DNA of 64,000 bases from Phyllobacterium sp. 628 (GCF_014189505.1 NZ_CP050301.1:1805501-1869500), one strand, 5' to 3'; numbered from the stretch's first letter, positions 1 to 8,395 are shown. Numbers and translations: made by a program. The notes: a model not told the origin generated them from the letters alone.

Positions 1-749
1 GTATTCTGGCCGGTGTCTTCTTCCATTCGGTGATTGTCGGCACCAGCCAGTCCACCGGCATGCTGCTGCTTTATACCGGTCTTGGTATTCTGATGGCGCT
101 CGGCATCGGGCTTCTGGCCGGGGTTCTCAACGGCTTTCTCATCTCCAAGCTGCGGATCACGCCCATTCTGGCTACGCTCGGTACCGGGCAAATCTTCACC
201 GGGCTGGCCGTGGTTTTGACCGGCGGTCCGGCCATTGTCGGCTTTCCCGATGCCTGGAACTTCATCGGTAATGGCAAGATCCTTGGCGTGGCGACACCTT
301 TCATTCTGTTTGTCGTCGTAGCCGGTGCTGTTGCCATCCTGCTCACCCGCACCACACTGGGCGTCAATCTGATGCTGATCGGCACCAATCCGCGTGCAGC
401 GGTTTTCGCCGGTTTGCGCAAGGACCGGATGATCTTCTACTCCTACATGATGACGGGCTTTCTGGCCGCTATTGCTGGTATCATCCTGTCCGGTCGTACG
501 AACGCGGCAAAGTCCGACTACGGCGCATCCTACCTGTTGCAGGCGATCCTGATTGCGGTGCTGGGCGGGACCAATCCGGCGGGTGGCAAGGGCAGGGTGC
601 TCGGCGTTTCCATTGCCCTGATCGCGCTGATGCTGCTTTCATCGGGTTTCCAGATCCTGCGCTTTTCCAATCATCTGATTGATTTCATCTGGGGTGGTTT
701 CCTGCTTTTGGTCATTGCCCTCAATGCCTTCCGCAACACAGACCGGTAA
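1..749 (+). CDS. Sugar ABC transporter permease, RbsC-like (5' end outside window)
   Basis: Inner-membrane permease of a ribose/xylose-type ABC importer (BPD_transp_2 family). The reading frame is open to the first base of the window, so the N-terminus is missing; about 249 residues remain of a usual 320-340. The visible part has repeated hydrophobic segments, the family stretch ITPILATLGTGQIFTGLA and the loop AVLGGTNPAGGKG near the C-terminal third. Ribokinase and an RbsD/FucU protein follow on the same strand after a short gap, so this is probably the end of a ribose or related pentose uptake operon. The exact sugar cannot be read from the permease. It is distinct from the second sugar permease at 4779-5780. 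Confidence 0.9.
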   Translation, partial: ILAGVFFHSVIVGTSQSTGMLLLYTGLGILMALGIGLLAGVLNGFLISKLRITPILATLGTGQIFTGLAVVLTGGPAIVGFPDAWNFIGNGKILGVATPFILFVVVAGAVAILLTRTTLGVNLMLIGTNPRAAVFAGLRKDRMIFYSYMMTGFLAAIAGIILSGRTNAAKSDYGASYLLQAILIAVLGGTNPAGGKGRVLGVSIALIALMLLSSGFQILRFSNHLIDFIWGGFLLLVIALNAFRNTDR

Positions 750-822
750 CGGCAGGTTTCTTTCGCCGTATCATTGATATAGAGCATTTTTGAACAGTAC
801 GAAGAAGACAAGGAATACACAT

Positions 823-1752
823 ATGGCTCGTCGCATTGCAGTCGTTGGCAGCAACATGACCGATCTCGTCACATCGATCATCCGCATGCCAGCGCCCGGC
901 GAAACACTGGAAGCCCCCGCATTCGCCATGGGTTTTGGCGGCAAGGGCGCCAATCAGGCCGTCGCCGCCGCGCGGCTTGGCGCCGATGTGATGATGGTCA
1001 CCAAAGTGGGTGATGACGTGTTCGGTCAGAGCACCATCGACAATCTGAAAAGCAATGGCATCGATATCAGCCATGTCGGCACTGTGGTTGGGCAGTCGAG
1101 CGGTGTTGCACCAATCTTTGTTGATGAGAGCGGCGAGAATTCGATCCTGATTATCAAGGGTGCGAACAACGATCTGAAGCCTGCCGATATCGATGCGGCG
1201 GCGGAGGATCTGAAAACATGTGACCTTATCCTCATGCAGCTCGAAGTGCCGCTGGAGACTGTCTATTACACCGCCGCTTTCGCTGACAAGCATGGCATCG
1301 AAACGATCCTGAACCCGGCGCCTGCTGCGCCGGAGCTTGATCCGACCAAGCTGGAAAAAGTCACGTTCGTTGTGCCCAACGAGACCGAACTTGCGCTTTT
1401 GACCGGCATGCCGACCGGCACGGATGAACAGATCGAAAGGGCGGCGCATTCGTTAATTGCCAAGGGCATTCGCACCGTTATTGTAACGCTTGGCTCGCGC
1501 GGTGCTCGCCTGATTACGGCTGATGCATCGACCATGATTGAACCGCTCAAGGTCAGGCCGAAGGATACGACAGGTGCGGGCGATGCCTTTATCGGCAGCT
1601 TCGCCCGTTTCTATGTCGAAACCAAAGAGCTTGAACCTTCCTTGAAGAAGGCCGCGCTTTATGCGGCGGATTCGATCACCCGGCCAGGCACACAGAAGTC
1701 CTATGCGACATCTGAAGAATTTGCCGCCTTCACCGCGTCGCTGAAAGCGTAA
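823..1752 (+). CDS. rbsK: Ribokinase (PfkB family)
   Basis: Cytoplasmic kinase that phosphorylates ribose, or a similar sugar, at O5 with ATP. Of 309 residues, the first PfkB signature GGKGANQ is at about 39-45. The second, DTTGAGDAF, is at about 248-256 and carries the catalytic Asp254. I take the ATG at 823 because AAGGA lies about 8 nt upstream and MARRIAVVGSNMTDL matches the normal start of the family. An in-frame ATG-less extension back to 790 has no family character. It follows a ribose-type permease and precedes an RbsD/FucU protein, which supports a ribose-like substrate. Other PfkB sugar kinases remain possible. Confidence 0.9.
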   Translation: MARRIAVVGSNMTDLVTSIIRMPAPGETLEAPAFAMGFGGKGANQAVAAARLGADVMMVTKVGDDVFGQSTIDNLKSNGIDISHVGTVVGQSSGVAPIFVDESGENSILIIKGANNDLKPADIDAAAEDLKTCDLILMQLEVPLETVYYTAAFADKHGIETILNPAPAAPELDPTKLEKVTFVVPNETELALLTGMPTGTDEQIERAAHSLIAKGIRTVIVTLGSRGARLITADASTMIEPLKVRPKDTTGAGDAFIGSFARFYVETKELEPSLKKAALYAADSITRPGTQKSYATSEEFAAFTASLKA

Positions 1753-1775
1753 CAGACCGTTCCAAAAACGAGGAA

Positions 1776-2234
1776 ATGACCGTGCTCAAAAATCTCGATC
1801 CGCTGCTGAATGCCGATATACTCTATGCGTTGAAGGCCATGGGGCATGGTGACCGTCTGGTCATCTGCGACACGAATTTTCCGGGCGATTCGATTGCCCG
1901 GCAAACCCGTCTTGGCCGACTGCTGCGCATTGATGCGGTGACAGCACCCCGCGCCGCCCGCGCCATTCTTTCGCTTATGCCGCTGGATTCGTTCATTGTC
2001 GATGCGGCTGCGCGCATGGAAATCGTCGGCAGCCCCGATGAAATTCCGGATGTGCAGAAGGAAATGCAGGCGGAAATCGATGCGGCTGAGGGCAAGCACT
2101 GGCCAATGGTCTCCATCGACCGCATGGCTTTCTATGAGCACGCCAAGAACGCCTATTGCGTCATCGCCACCGGCGAGCGCCGCTTCTACGGGTGCTTTAT
2201 TTTGACCAAGGGTGTAATACCGCCGGATGCTTGA
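1776..2234 (+). CDS. RbsD/FucU family sugar mutarotase/pyranase
   Basis: Small cytoplasmic enzyme (152 aa) of the RbsD/FucU family, which interconverts cyclic forms of ribose or fucose so that kinases receive the right anomer. The N-terminal motif MGHGDRLVICDTNFP carries the family His and Asp. The C-terminal stretch NAYCVIATGERRFYGCFILTK is conserved as well (positions about 122-143). It lies 23 nt after the ribokinase, surely in the same operon. The HGD form and the overall length look closer to FucU than to classical RbsD, so fucose or another sugar is possible. Confidence 0.85.
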   Translation: MTVLKNLDPLLNADILYALKAMGHGDRLVICDTNFPGDSIARQTRLGRLLRIDAVTAPRAARAILSLMPLDSFIVDAAARMEIVGSPDEIPDVQKEMQAEIDAAEGKHWPMVSIDRMAFYEHAKNAYCVIATGERRFYGCFILTKGVIPPDA

Positions 2235-2276
2235 TGTGCCTAATGACGGCATTCGAGATCGCTGAGCTGATGCCGT

Positions 2277-2457
2277 TTATCTCTCCCCTTGCGGGAGAGA
2301 AAGGATTTTCTTGGATTTAGCCTCTTTGCTAAATCCTTAGAAAATCCAAGTGAGGGGGAATAGTTATTTGATCTCAAATCCCCTCTCTGGCGATTTCTAG
2401 CACTTAGCAAGGGCTAAGATGCTGAAATCGCTTTCTCCCCCACAAGGGGGGAGATAA
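2277..2457. repeat. Repeat family D, copy 1 (structured, about 180 bp)
   Basis: Begins TTATCTCTCCCC and ends GGGGAGATAA, so the ends are inverted repeats. Inside are two long hairpins. The first is at 2303-2347 (arms GGATTTTCT..GGATTTAGC and GCTAAATCC..AGAAAATCC, loop of 6). The second is at 2390-2431 (arms GCGATTTC, AGCA, CTTAGC pairing with GCTAAG, TGCT, GAAATCGC). A second copy is at 24838-25015. No coding signal is seen. It fills most of the gap between the RbsD-like gene and the VOC gene. Confidence 0.85.
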
Positions 2458-2478
2458 TCAGCACTTTAGATTGCTATA

Positions 2479-2504
2479 GTGAGCTTGTCGAACCACGCAC
2501 AATG
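2479..2504. repeat. Repeat family A, single right arm
   Basis: One isolated arm of the family A palindrome (GTGAGCTTGTCGAACCACGC core), 21 bases after the end of family D copy 1. No partner arm is seen nearby, so this is a decayed or half element. Confidence 0.7.
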
Positions 2505-2611
2505 CCCATGTCAAGCGAGGAGACCGTTTGAAACTGCGCGCGATTTCAAGCATTTGTTGTTAGACTGGGCTAGCTTCTGTAGACTGGGTTGATACCTCGG
2601 AGATCGGAAAC

Positions 2612-3049
2612 ATGGCGCTCAAGCGGATGGACAACGTCGGAATTGTCGTCGAAGACCTCGAAGGGGCGATCGGTTTCTTTCGCGAACTCGGCCTTGACCT
2701 TGAAGGCCAGGCGACGATCGAAGGAGAATGGGCCGGACGTGTCACTGGACTGGGCGATCAACACGTTGAGATTGCCATGATGCGCACGCCGGATGGTCAC
2801 AACCGGCTCGAACTCTCCCGCTTCTTGAGGCCGACTGTCATCGCAGATCATCGCAACGCCCCCGTCAATGCTTTAGGCTATCTGCGCGCCATGTTCACCG
2901 TGGATGATATCGACAATACGCTTGAACGGCTCAGCAGGCACAATGCGGAGCTCGTCGGTGAAGTGGTTCAGTACAAAGACGTGTACAAGCTCTGCTACAT
3001 CCGCGGACCTGAAGGGCTTCTCATTGGACTGGCGCAGGAACTCGGTTGA
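2612..3049 (+). CDS. VOC family protein (glyoxalase/bleomycin-resistance fold)
   Basis: Cytoplasmic protein of 145 aa with the vicinal-oxygen-chelate fold: two beta-alpha-beta-beta-beta modules, the first starting at RMDNVGIVVEDLEGAIGFF and the second at GYLRAMFTVDDIDNTLERL (about 88-106). Candidate metal ligands are His51 (QHVEIAMM), Glu69 (RLELSRF) and a C-terminal acidic residue in GPEGLLIGLAQE. The family includes dioxygenases, isomerases and drug-binding proteins; the substrate cannot be told. GGAG stands about 9 nt before the ATG. It stands alone between repeats, so context gives no help. Confidence 0.8.
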   Translation: MALKRMDNVGIVVEDLEGAIGFFRELGLDLEGQATIEGEWAGRVTGLGDQHVEIAMMRTPDGHNRLELSRFLRPTVIADHRNAPVNALGYLRAMFTVDDIDNTLERLSRHNAELVGEVVQYKDVYKLCYIRGPEGLLIGLAQELG

Positions 3050-3074
3050 GCTCAATAAGTGACCGCGTTGCACC

Positions 3075-3113
3075 GGCGAACCACGCACCATCGGCGTGCC
3101 TTGAGATACGCAT
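3075..3113. repeat. Imperfect direct repeat (left copy; right copy 3801-3840)
   Basis: This stretch matches 3801-3840 in the same orientation at about 34 of 40 positions, with one indel. The right copy forms the 3' end of the LacI gene. The two copies bracket the small membrane-protein gene, which suggests a past duplication or insertion that left a fragment of a lacI 3' end here. Confidence 0.6.
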
Positions 3114-3179
3114 CCAGCTTGTTCTAAAGGCCATATCTGATAAATGGTGAAGGATGTTGACGGTAAAGCGGTGGGGGCC

Positions 3180-3713
3180 ATGCCAATAAAACAGCAGCTG
3201 AAATTTCTTCCGATTTTTATTATCGCGATGCTCGGTGGCGGGCCGCTTCTCTATCTGAAATATTCCGGTGATATCTTTGTTGCCTCTCCCATCTGGATGG
3301 GGAAATACCTCGTTCCAGCTATTGTTGGAAGCGCTGTTGCCGGCATTGTGGCTATACTGGTTTTTCTGTATCTGGTCAGACGCTGGAACCTGTCGATCGG
3401 CCAGCCAAAAGCCGCTGCTTTCGGAACTGGACTGGCAGTGGGAGGATTGCTGATGGGCTTCATGCTTTTTACGCTGCCGATCATGCTGACCTTGGCGGAT
3501 CGCCATCCTCATACCTACCCTGCAACGGTGAGCAATAAAGAGCGGCATGGCAAGATGACCTGCGATTTTCCTTTTTCAATTCAGGAATTCAATCAAAGCT
3601 TCTGCGCCGTTACGGCGGAAGATTATGCAGTGTTGCGCCCGGGCCAAAAGATTGAGGTGGTCGGTACCGGCAATGATTTCGGAATGTTTGTCGAAGGCTA
3701 CCGCACGCAGTGA
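3180..3713 (+). CDS. Hypothetical membrane protein, three predicted transmembrane helices
   Basis: About 177 aa. Three hydrophobic segments are visible: near the N-terminus (FLPIFIIAMLGGGPLLYL), then YLVPAIVGSAVAGIVAILVF, then GLAVGGLLMGFMLFTLPIML. They are followed by a soluble C-terminal domain of about 70 residues with two Cys (CDFPFS and FCAVTAED) that could form a disulfide outside the cytoplasm. I choose the ATG at 3180 because GGTGGGGG lies just upstream; an in-frame ATG at 3144 has no ribosome-binding site. I do not recognise a family. It is flanked by the 40-bp direct repeats at 3075 and 3801. Confidence 0.6.
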   Translation: MPIKQQLKFLPIFIIAMLGGGPLLYLKYSGDIFVASPIWMGKYLVPAIVGSAVAGIVAILVFLYLVRRWNLSIGQPKAAAFGTGLAVGGLLMGFMLFTLPIMLTLADRHPHTYPATVSNKERHGKMTCDFPFSIQEFNQSFCAVTAEDYAVLRPGQKIEVVGTGNDFGMFVEGYRTQ

Positions 3714-3785
3714 TTTCGCTTGGATAGCCGGTGGTTTTGTAAGCCTTTGATCCTGGCGCTCCACGCAAAAGAACGCACTATTATT

Positions 3786-4757
3786 TTAGGGTGAGCTTGT
3801 CGAACCACGCACCACCAGCGTTGCCTCAAGATACTCATCCTGCAAAGGCGTGTTACCGGTGCCAATCACAGCCGCAACCGCCCGTGCAGCGATCTGCTCC
3901 ATGGGCTGACGGATGGTGGTGAGGCGCGGTGTCACCAGGTTGGCCAGCGGAATATCATCGAAGCCGATAATCGACACATCGTCCGGGACCTTGAGATCAA
4001 GATCGCTTGCGGCGCGCAGAAGACCAATGGCCTGCTGGTCGCTGGCCGTGGCAATGGCTGTCGGGCGCTGATGTGCGGGACGATCAAGCAAAAGCCGCCC
4101 TAGCGTTTCGCCCGAGACATAATCGAAGTGCCCCTCAACGATCTCCGCCTCGACACCCGCTGATATCAGTGCATCGAGAAAACCGCTGCGCCGCTCGCGG
4201 GAGACAGGCGCATCCGCCGACCCGGCAATATAAGCGATGCGCGTGTGACCAAGCTCCAGCAGATGCTGTGCAGCAAGACCCGCGCCCTTGTAATGATCAA
4301 CCGAGATCAGCGGAAAGCCGGTAAAGCGCCGGTCAACGGCAACGGTCGCCACTTCACTGGTCCAGCCTTTCGATGCGCCGAACTGCGTGGGCACGACAAT
4401 GAGGCCGGTAGGATAACTTTTCAGCAGGCTTTCGATCTGGGCCAGCTCGATTTTGGGGTCGTCATTGGTGATCGATAACAGCACCGACAGGCCGGAGCGT
4501 GAGGCAATGGCCTCGACATGTTTGGCAAGCTCGGCAAAGAACGGATTGGTGATATCGGGGATGACCAGCCCGATCATGTCGGTACGGCTGCGGCGCAAGC
4601 CACGCGCTACGCCGTTTGGCCGGAAATTCAGCTCGCGGATCGTGGCTTCCACCAGTTCGCGCAATTCCTTGCCGACGGTCTCATTCTTGGCCAGCACCCG
4701 CGAGACGGTACCCACGGAAACATTGGCCCGTGCAGCTACGTCCTTGATATTGACCAT
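3786..4757 (-). CDS. LacI family transcriptional repressor of a sugar ABC operon
   Basis: 323 aa. The N-terminal helix-turn-helix VNIKDVAARANVSVGTVSRVL and hinge helix RPNGVARGLRRSRT (to about residue 60) are typical. A periplasmic-binding-protein-like sensor domain follows, including IGLVIPDITNPFFAEL. It is the last gene of the importer operon, 21 nt after the permease, and should bind the two perfect palindromes ATGAAACGTTTCAT upstream of the binding-protein gene. The inducer is presumably the imported sugar. The last codons (VVRGSTSSP, stop) lie in a sequence equal to one arm of repeat family A; LVVRGST is also normal for LacI proteins, so the overlap may be coincidental. Confidence 0.92.
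   Translation of the reverse strand: MVNIKDVAARANVSVGTVSRVLAKNETVGKELRELVEATIRELNFRPNGVARGLRRSRTDMIGLVIPDITNPFFAELAKHVEAIASRSGLSVLLSITNDDPKIELAQIESLLKSYPTGLIVVPTQFGASKGWTSEVATVAVDRRFTGFPLISVDHYKGAGLAAQHLLELGHTRIAYIAGSADAPVSRERRSGFLDALISAGVEAEIVEGHFDYVSGETLGRLLLDRPAHQRPTAIATASDQQAIGLLRAASDLDLKVPDDVSIIGFDDIPLANLVTPRLTTIRQPMEQIAARAVAAVIGTGNTPLQDEYLEATLVVRGSTSSP
3791..3840. repeat. Family A half arm merging into the right copy of the direct repeat
   Basis: 3791-3812 equals a family A arm (GTGAGCTTGTCGAACCACGC) and 3801-3840 is the right copy of the imperfect direct repeat whose left copy is 3075-3113. Both lie inside the 3' end of the LacI reading frame. Confidence 0.6.
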
Positions 4758-4778
4758 CGGTACACGCCCCGTTTTCCC

Positions 4779-5780
4779 TTACGCTTTCGTCAGCCTTTCA
4801 CGATATTTGTCAAGGATAACCGCAAGAATAATCACAAAACCTGTGATCATCTGGCGCATGAAATCGCTAAGGCCGAGCAGGATGAGGCCATTGGCCAGCA
4901 CACCGATGATGCAGGCGCCAAGCAAAGTGCCGACAACGCTGCCGCGTCCGCCGCTGAGGCTGGTGCCGCCGATGATGACGGCGGCGATGGCGTTAAGCTC
5001 GAAACCGATGCCGATGATCGGGCTGGCAATGTTGAGACGCGCCATATAGATGATCGCGCCGATGCCGACGAGCACGCCGCAAATGGTGAAGGCGGCGACC
5101 TTGTAGAAGAAGACATTGTGTCCGGCGAGACGGGCGGCTTCTTCATTGTTGCCGATGCCGTAAAGCACCCGTCCGAAGACGGTCTTGGTGAGGACAAACC
5201 AACCAATGGCAACCAGCACGAGGGCAATCAGAAACAATACCGGCACACCGTAGATCGTCTGCGAGCCGAATGCGTTGAAGGCAGGTGGAAACGAATAGAT
5301 GGTCGAGGCATTGGTGACCTGCAGAGCAGCTCCGCGCGCAATGTTGAGCGTACCGAGCGTAACGATGAACGAGGGAATGGCCCACCAAGCGCTGATCAGG
5401 CCGTTGAGCACGCCAAACAGCATACCGGCGAGAATGGCGCTGATGGTAGCAAGGGCAACGGCTGCAGCCGGATCAAGGCCCGGCAGGTTCATCACGGTGC
5501 CCGCGACCACGGCACAGAACGCAAGAACAGAACCCACGGATAGATCAATGCCGCCGATGAGGATGACAAAGGTCATGCCGATGGAGAGCACCAGATTTAT
5601 GGTGACCTGCGTCAGGATATTGGTGATGTTGCTGGCTGTCAGGAAGTAGGGCGTGAAGGAAAATGCGGCGATAAGCACGATAAGCGCAATGCCGATACCG
5701 GCTTCACGCAGCACGGTTTTGGTGGTCGTGGCAAAGGCGGTGCTGCCTGCGGGCGCCGCAGTCAATTCAGGGGTGTCCAT
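4779..5780 (-). CDS. Sugar ABC transporter permease (RbsC-like)
   Basis: Inner-membrane permease of about 333 aa with eight to ten hydrophobic segments and the family hallmark VILIGGIDLSVGSVLAF (about 80-96), as well as IIGGTSLSGGRGSVVGT towards the C-terminus. I prefer the ATG at 5780 because AAGGA lies about 11 nt upstream; it overlaps the 3' end of the ATPase gene by 14 nt. An ATG at 5792 is the alternative. It is the third gene of the operon binding protein - ATPase - permease - LacI. Confidence 0.92.
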   Translation of the reverse strand: MDTPELTAAPAGSTAFATTTKTVLREAGIGIALIVLIAAFSFTPYFLTASNITNILTQVTINLVLSIGMTFVILIGGIDLSVGSVLAFCAVVAGTVMNLPGLDPAAAVALATISAILAGMLFGVLNGLISAWWAIPSFIVTLGTLNIARGAALQVTNASTIYSFPPAFNAFGSQTIYGVPVLFLIALVLVAIGWFVLTKTVFGRVLYGIGNNEEAARLAGHNVFFYKVAAFTICGVLVGIGAIIYMARLNIASPIIGIGFELNAIAAVIIGGTSLSGGRGSVVGTLLGACIIGVLANGLILLGLSDFMRQMITGFVIILAVILDKYRERLTKA

Positions 5781-7341
5781 GGTTGCGTTCATCCTTGTAG
5801 GCAAAGTTCAAAATGCGCTCTTCCGAGAAATCCTCGCGCGCCACTTCACCGGCGATGCGGTGTTTCGACATGACGAGAATCCGGTCGCAAAGGGTGATGA
5901 GTTCGGGCAGTTCCGACGAAACGATAAGCAAGGCCAGACCCTTTTCCGACAGGCCGCGCAGCAGCGCATAGATTTCTGCTTTGGCGCCGACATCAACACC
6001 ACGTGTCGGTTCGTCAAGGAGCAGGATTTTCGGATTGTTCGCCAGCCATTTTGCCAGCACGACCTTTTGCTGATTGCCGCCTGACAGGGTGGAAACTGCA
6101 TCGCCTGTATTGCCGTATTTGAGCCGGATCTCGCCGCCGAGCGCGCGCGCCAGCCTTATTTCCTCGCGCTTGTTGAGCAGGCCGAAACGCGAGACTTTTC
6201 GCAGGCTCGCCAGCGTGACATTGGCTGCAATCGGCATGTCGAGGATCAGGCCTTCTTCCTTGCGGTCTTCGGTGACAAACCCGATGCCGTCGCGAATGGC
6301 CTGTTTCGGGGTTTGATAGCGGCGCGGCTGGCCGTCGCGTTCGAGTGTGCCGGAGACAGGCAGATCAGCGGCAAAGATCGAGCGCAGCAGCTCGGTGCGC
6401 CCGGAACCGACCAGACCGGCAATCCCAAGGATTTCGCCATAGTGCAGATCGAACGAAACGCCCTCCGCATGGGGAGAGGCGGGATGGCGCAAATTGCGCA
6501 GGGAAAGGGCGGTGCGGCCTGCCTTGTCCACATCACGCGAAGCAGCCATGGCGGCCGCAAGCTGGCGGCCCACCATGTTGGTCACCAGCTGATCGGGCGT
6601 CGTCGCGGCAATATCGGCTGACATGACCGATTCGCCATTGCGTAACACCGTCACCCGGTCGCAGATGGCAAAGACTTCATTGAGGTGATGCGAGACGAAC
6701 ACAACTGCAACGCCCTTGGCTTTCAACCCGGCAATGATCTCGAACAGCCGCTCGGTTTCGCGCGCGGTGAGCGTGGCAGTGGGTTCATCCAGAATGAGGA
6801 TGCGGCTTTCACCCATCAGGGCGCGGGCGATTTCCACGAGCTGACGGTGCGCTACACCGAGGGATTCCACAGGACGGCGCACATCGACATCCCTGAGGCC
6901 AATGGCGTCGAGCGCCTTGCGTGCCTTGTCATAAAGCGTGCTGTAGTCAACAAGACCAAAGCCCTTGCGCGGCATGTCTTCAAAACAAATGTTTTCGGCA
7001 ACGGAGAGATAGGGCAGGAGGTTGAATTCCTGATGTACCACCTGAATACCGGCCTTTTTGGCATCGCCCGGGACGTGCGGATCATAGGGCGAGCCGCCAA
7101 GCGATATGGACCCCGCATCGCGCTGGATAATGCCGCAGAGAATCTTGATCAGCGTGGATTTGCCTGCGCCGTTTTCACCGACAAGTGCATGCACTTCGCC
7201 GGGACGCAGCGAGAAGCTGACACCATTCAGCGCGACAACGCCGCCAAAGCGTTTCTTGACGCCGGAGAGTTCAAGCACGGCAGTACTGTCCATAATAGGT
7301 GCCACCGGAGAGCCTGATATTTCAAGGTTTTCCATGATCAT
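5767..7341 (-). CDS. Sugar ABC transporter ATP-binding protein, two ABC domains (RbsA/XylG-like)
   Basis: Cytoplasmic motor ATPase of a CUT2 sugar importer, about 524 aa. The first ABC domain has Walker A GENGAGKST (about 55-63) and Walker B ILILDEPTATLT. The second has the signature LSGGNQQKVVLAKWL and Walker B KILLLDEPTRGVDVGAK. As usual in this family the second Walker A is degenerate (GLVGSGRTELL), so only one site is expected to hydrolyse ATP. Start choice is uncertain: ATG at 7341, ATG at 7335, GTG at 7362 and ATG at 7293 are all in frame. It lies between the binding protein and the permease. Confidence 0.92.
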   Translation of the reverse strand: MIMENLEISGSPVAPIMDSTAVLELSGVKKRFGGVVALNGVSFSLRPGEVHALVGENGAGKSTLIKILCGIIQRDAGSISLGGSPYDPHVPGDAKKAGIQVVHQEFNLLPYLSVAENICFEDMPRKGFGLVDYSTLYDKARKALDAIGLRDVDVRRPVESLGVAHRQLVEIARALMGESRILILDEPTATLTARETERLFEIIAGLKAKGVAVVFVSHHLNEVFAICDRVTVLRNGESVMSADIAATTPDQLVTNMVGRQLAAAMAASRDVDKAGRTALSLRNLRHPASPHAEGVSFDLHYGEILGIAGLVGSGRTELLRSIFAADLPVSGTLERDGQPRRYQTPKQAIRDGIGFVTEDRKEEGLILDMPIAANVTLASLRKVSRFGLLNKREEIRLARALGGEIRLKYGNTGDAVSTLSGGNQQKVVLAKWLANNPKILLLDEPTRGVDVGAKAEIYALLRGLSEKGLALLIVSSELPELITLCDRILVMSKHRIAGEVAREDFSEERILNFAYKDERNHGHP

Positions 7342-7386
7342 CAACCCGGTTGGCGGCTGCACCCTATGGCACAGCCGCTGTCTGGT

Positions 7387-8322
7387 TTACTTCACGTCGT
7401 CTGACGTAACGAGCTTGATGTCAGTCTTGACCCAGCCTTCAAGCGGCTTGCCGCCAGCGACGACGCCCAGCGCCTTGTCGATGGCATCGGCTGCCATCTG
7501 CTGGCCGAACTGGTCAACGGTAGCGAGCAGCTTCTTTTCCTTGAGCAGTGGCTGGACTGCCGGGATATTGTCGAAGCCGACGACTTCGATCTTGCCGGTC
7601 TTCCCCGCCGCTTCGATGGCCTTGACCACGCCGAGCACCATGGAATCATTGGCGGCCATTACACCCTGAATGTCCGGATGAGCGGTCAGCATGTTGGTGA
7701 AGACGGTGTTGGCTTCTTCGGTTTCCCAATGAGCGGTGCGGGAGTCGAGGAGCTTGAGCTTGCCCGCAGCAACCGCATCGTCGAAGCCAAGCTTGCGCTG
7801 CGTAGCATTGTCAGCACCCGGATTGCCTTCGATGATCACGACCTTGGCGCCTGCGCCGAGCTTCTTGGCCAGCGCATCACCGGCCATCTTGGCGCCTTCG
7901 CGGTTATCAGGGCCAACGAAGGCCAGCTTCAGACCTGCTTCCTGCTTGGCCTTATCATCCAGCGCCACGTCGAAATTGACGACAGTGATACCGGCATCGA
8001 TGGCGCGTTTGATCGGCGGCACGAGAGCACGGGAATCCGACGGAGCCACAACGATGGCGCTGACCTTCTGCGTGATAAAGCTGTCGATAGCGTTGATTTG
8101 CGTCTCGACATCGGTCTCGGATTGCATGCCGACGGCCTTGAGCGTGTAATCGCCGCGCTTGGCTTCGTGCGCCTTGGCGCCTTCGAGCATGTTCTTGAAG
8201 AATTCGTTGGCGAGCGATTTCATCACGAGGCCGACAACGGGCTTGTCAGCGGCAAAGCTGGCTGCAGGCAAGGCAAGTGTGCCGGCCAGAATGCTGGCGG
8301 CAATCAGTTTAGCGAATTTCAT
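7387..8322 (-). CDS. Periplasmic sugar-binding protein of CUT2 ABC importer (RbsB-like)
   Basis: 311 aa. A Sec signal peptide is clear (MKFAKLIAASILAGTLALPA, then ASFA/ADKP as the likely cleavage site). The mature part is a Peripla_BP_4 protein, starting PVVGLVMKSLANEFFKNML and containing the ligand-loop motif VMAANDSMVLGVVKAIEAAG (about 223-242) and VVGFDNIPAV. It captures a sugar in the periplasm for the permease and ATPase encoded downstream. First gene of the operon, with two LacI-type operators upstream. The sugar cannot be read directly; ribose, allose, xylitol or inositol-like ligands are all known for this clade. Confidence 0.92.
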   Translation of the reverse strand: MKFAKLIAASILAGTLALPAASFAADKPVVGLVMKSLANEFFKNMLEGAKAHEAKRGDYTLKAVGMQSETDVETQINAIDSFITQKVSAIVVAPSDSRALVPPIKRAIDAGITVVNFDVALDDKAKQEAGLKLAFVGPDNREGAKMAGDALAKKLGAGAKVVIIEGNPGADNATQRKLGFDDAVAAGKLKLLDSRTAHWETEEANTVFTNMLTAHPDIQGVMAANDSMVLGVVKAIEAAGKTGKIEVVGFDNIPAVQPLLKEKKLLATVDQFGQQMAADAIDKALGVVAGGKPLEGWVKTDIKLVTSDDVK

Positions 8323-8381
8323 TGTATTCCTCCCAGAATAACAAAGGACGTTCTTGGTTCGCCACGTCCTCCAACACGGCG

Positions 8382-8395
8382 ATGAAACGTTTCAT
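8382..8395. promoter_or_regulatory. LacI-type operator O1
   Basis: Perfect 14-bp palindrome ATGAAACGTTTCAT with the central CG typical of LacI/PurR-family sites, 59 bases upstream of the binding-protein start codon. An identical site lies 76 bp further upstream, centre to centre. The likely ligand is the repressor encoded at 3786-4757. Confidence 0.85.

Noticed and set aside
721..1449. Long open frame on the minus strand opposite the ribokinase
   Set aside because: It lies antisense to a clear PfkB kinase, has no family likeness and results from codon bias in GC-rich DNA.
2277..2457. Family D repeat as a CRISPR array or riboswitch
   Set aside because: There are no regularly spaced direct repeats and no downstream gene at a fitting distance; the element recurs at an unrelated locus.
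4518..5543. 341-codon frame on the plus strand opposite lacI and a permease
   Set aside because: Very rich in Asp, Glu, Gly and His in a way typical of antisense reading of membrane-protein genes; it crosses two well-supported genes.
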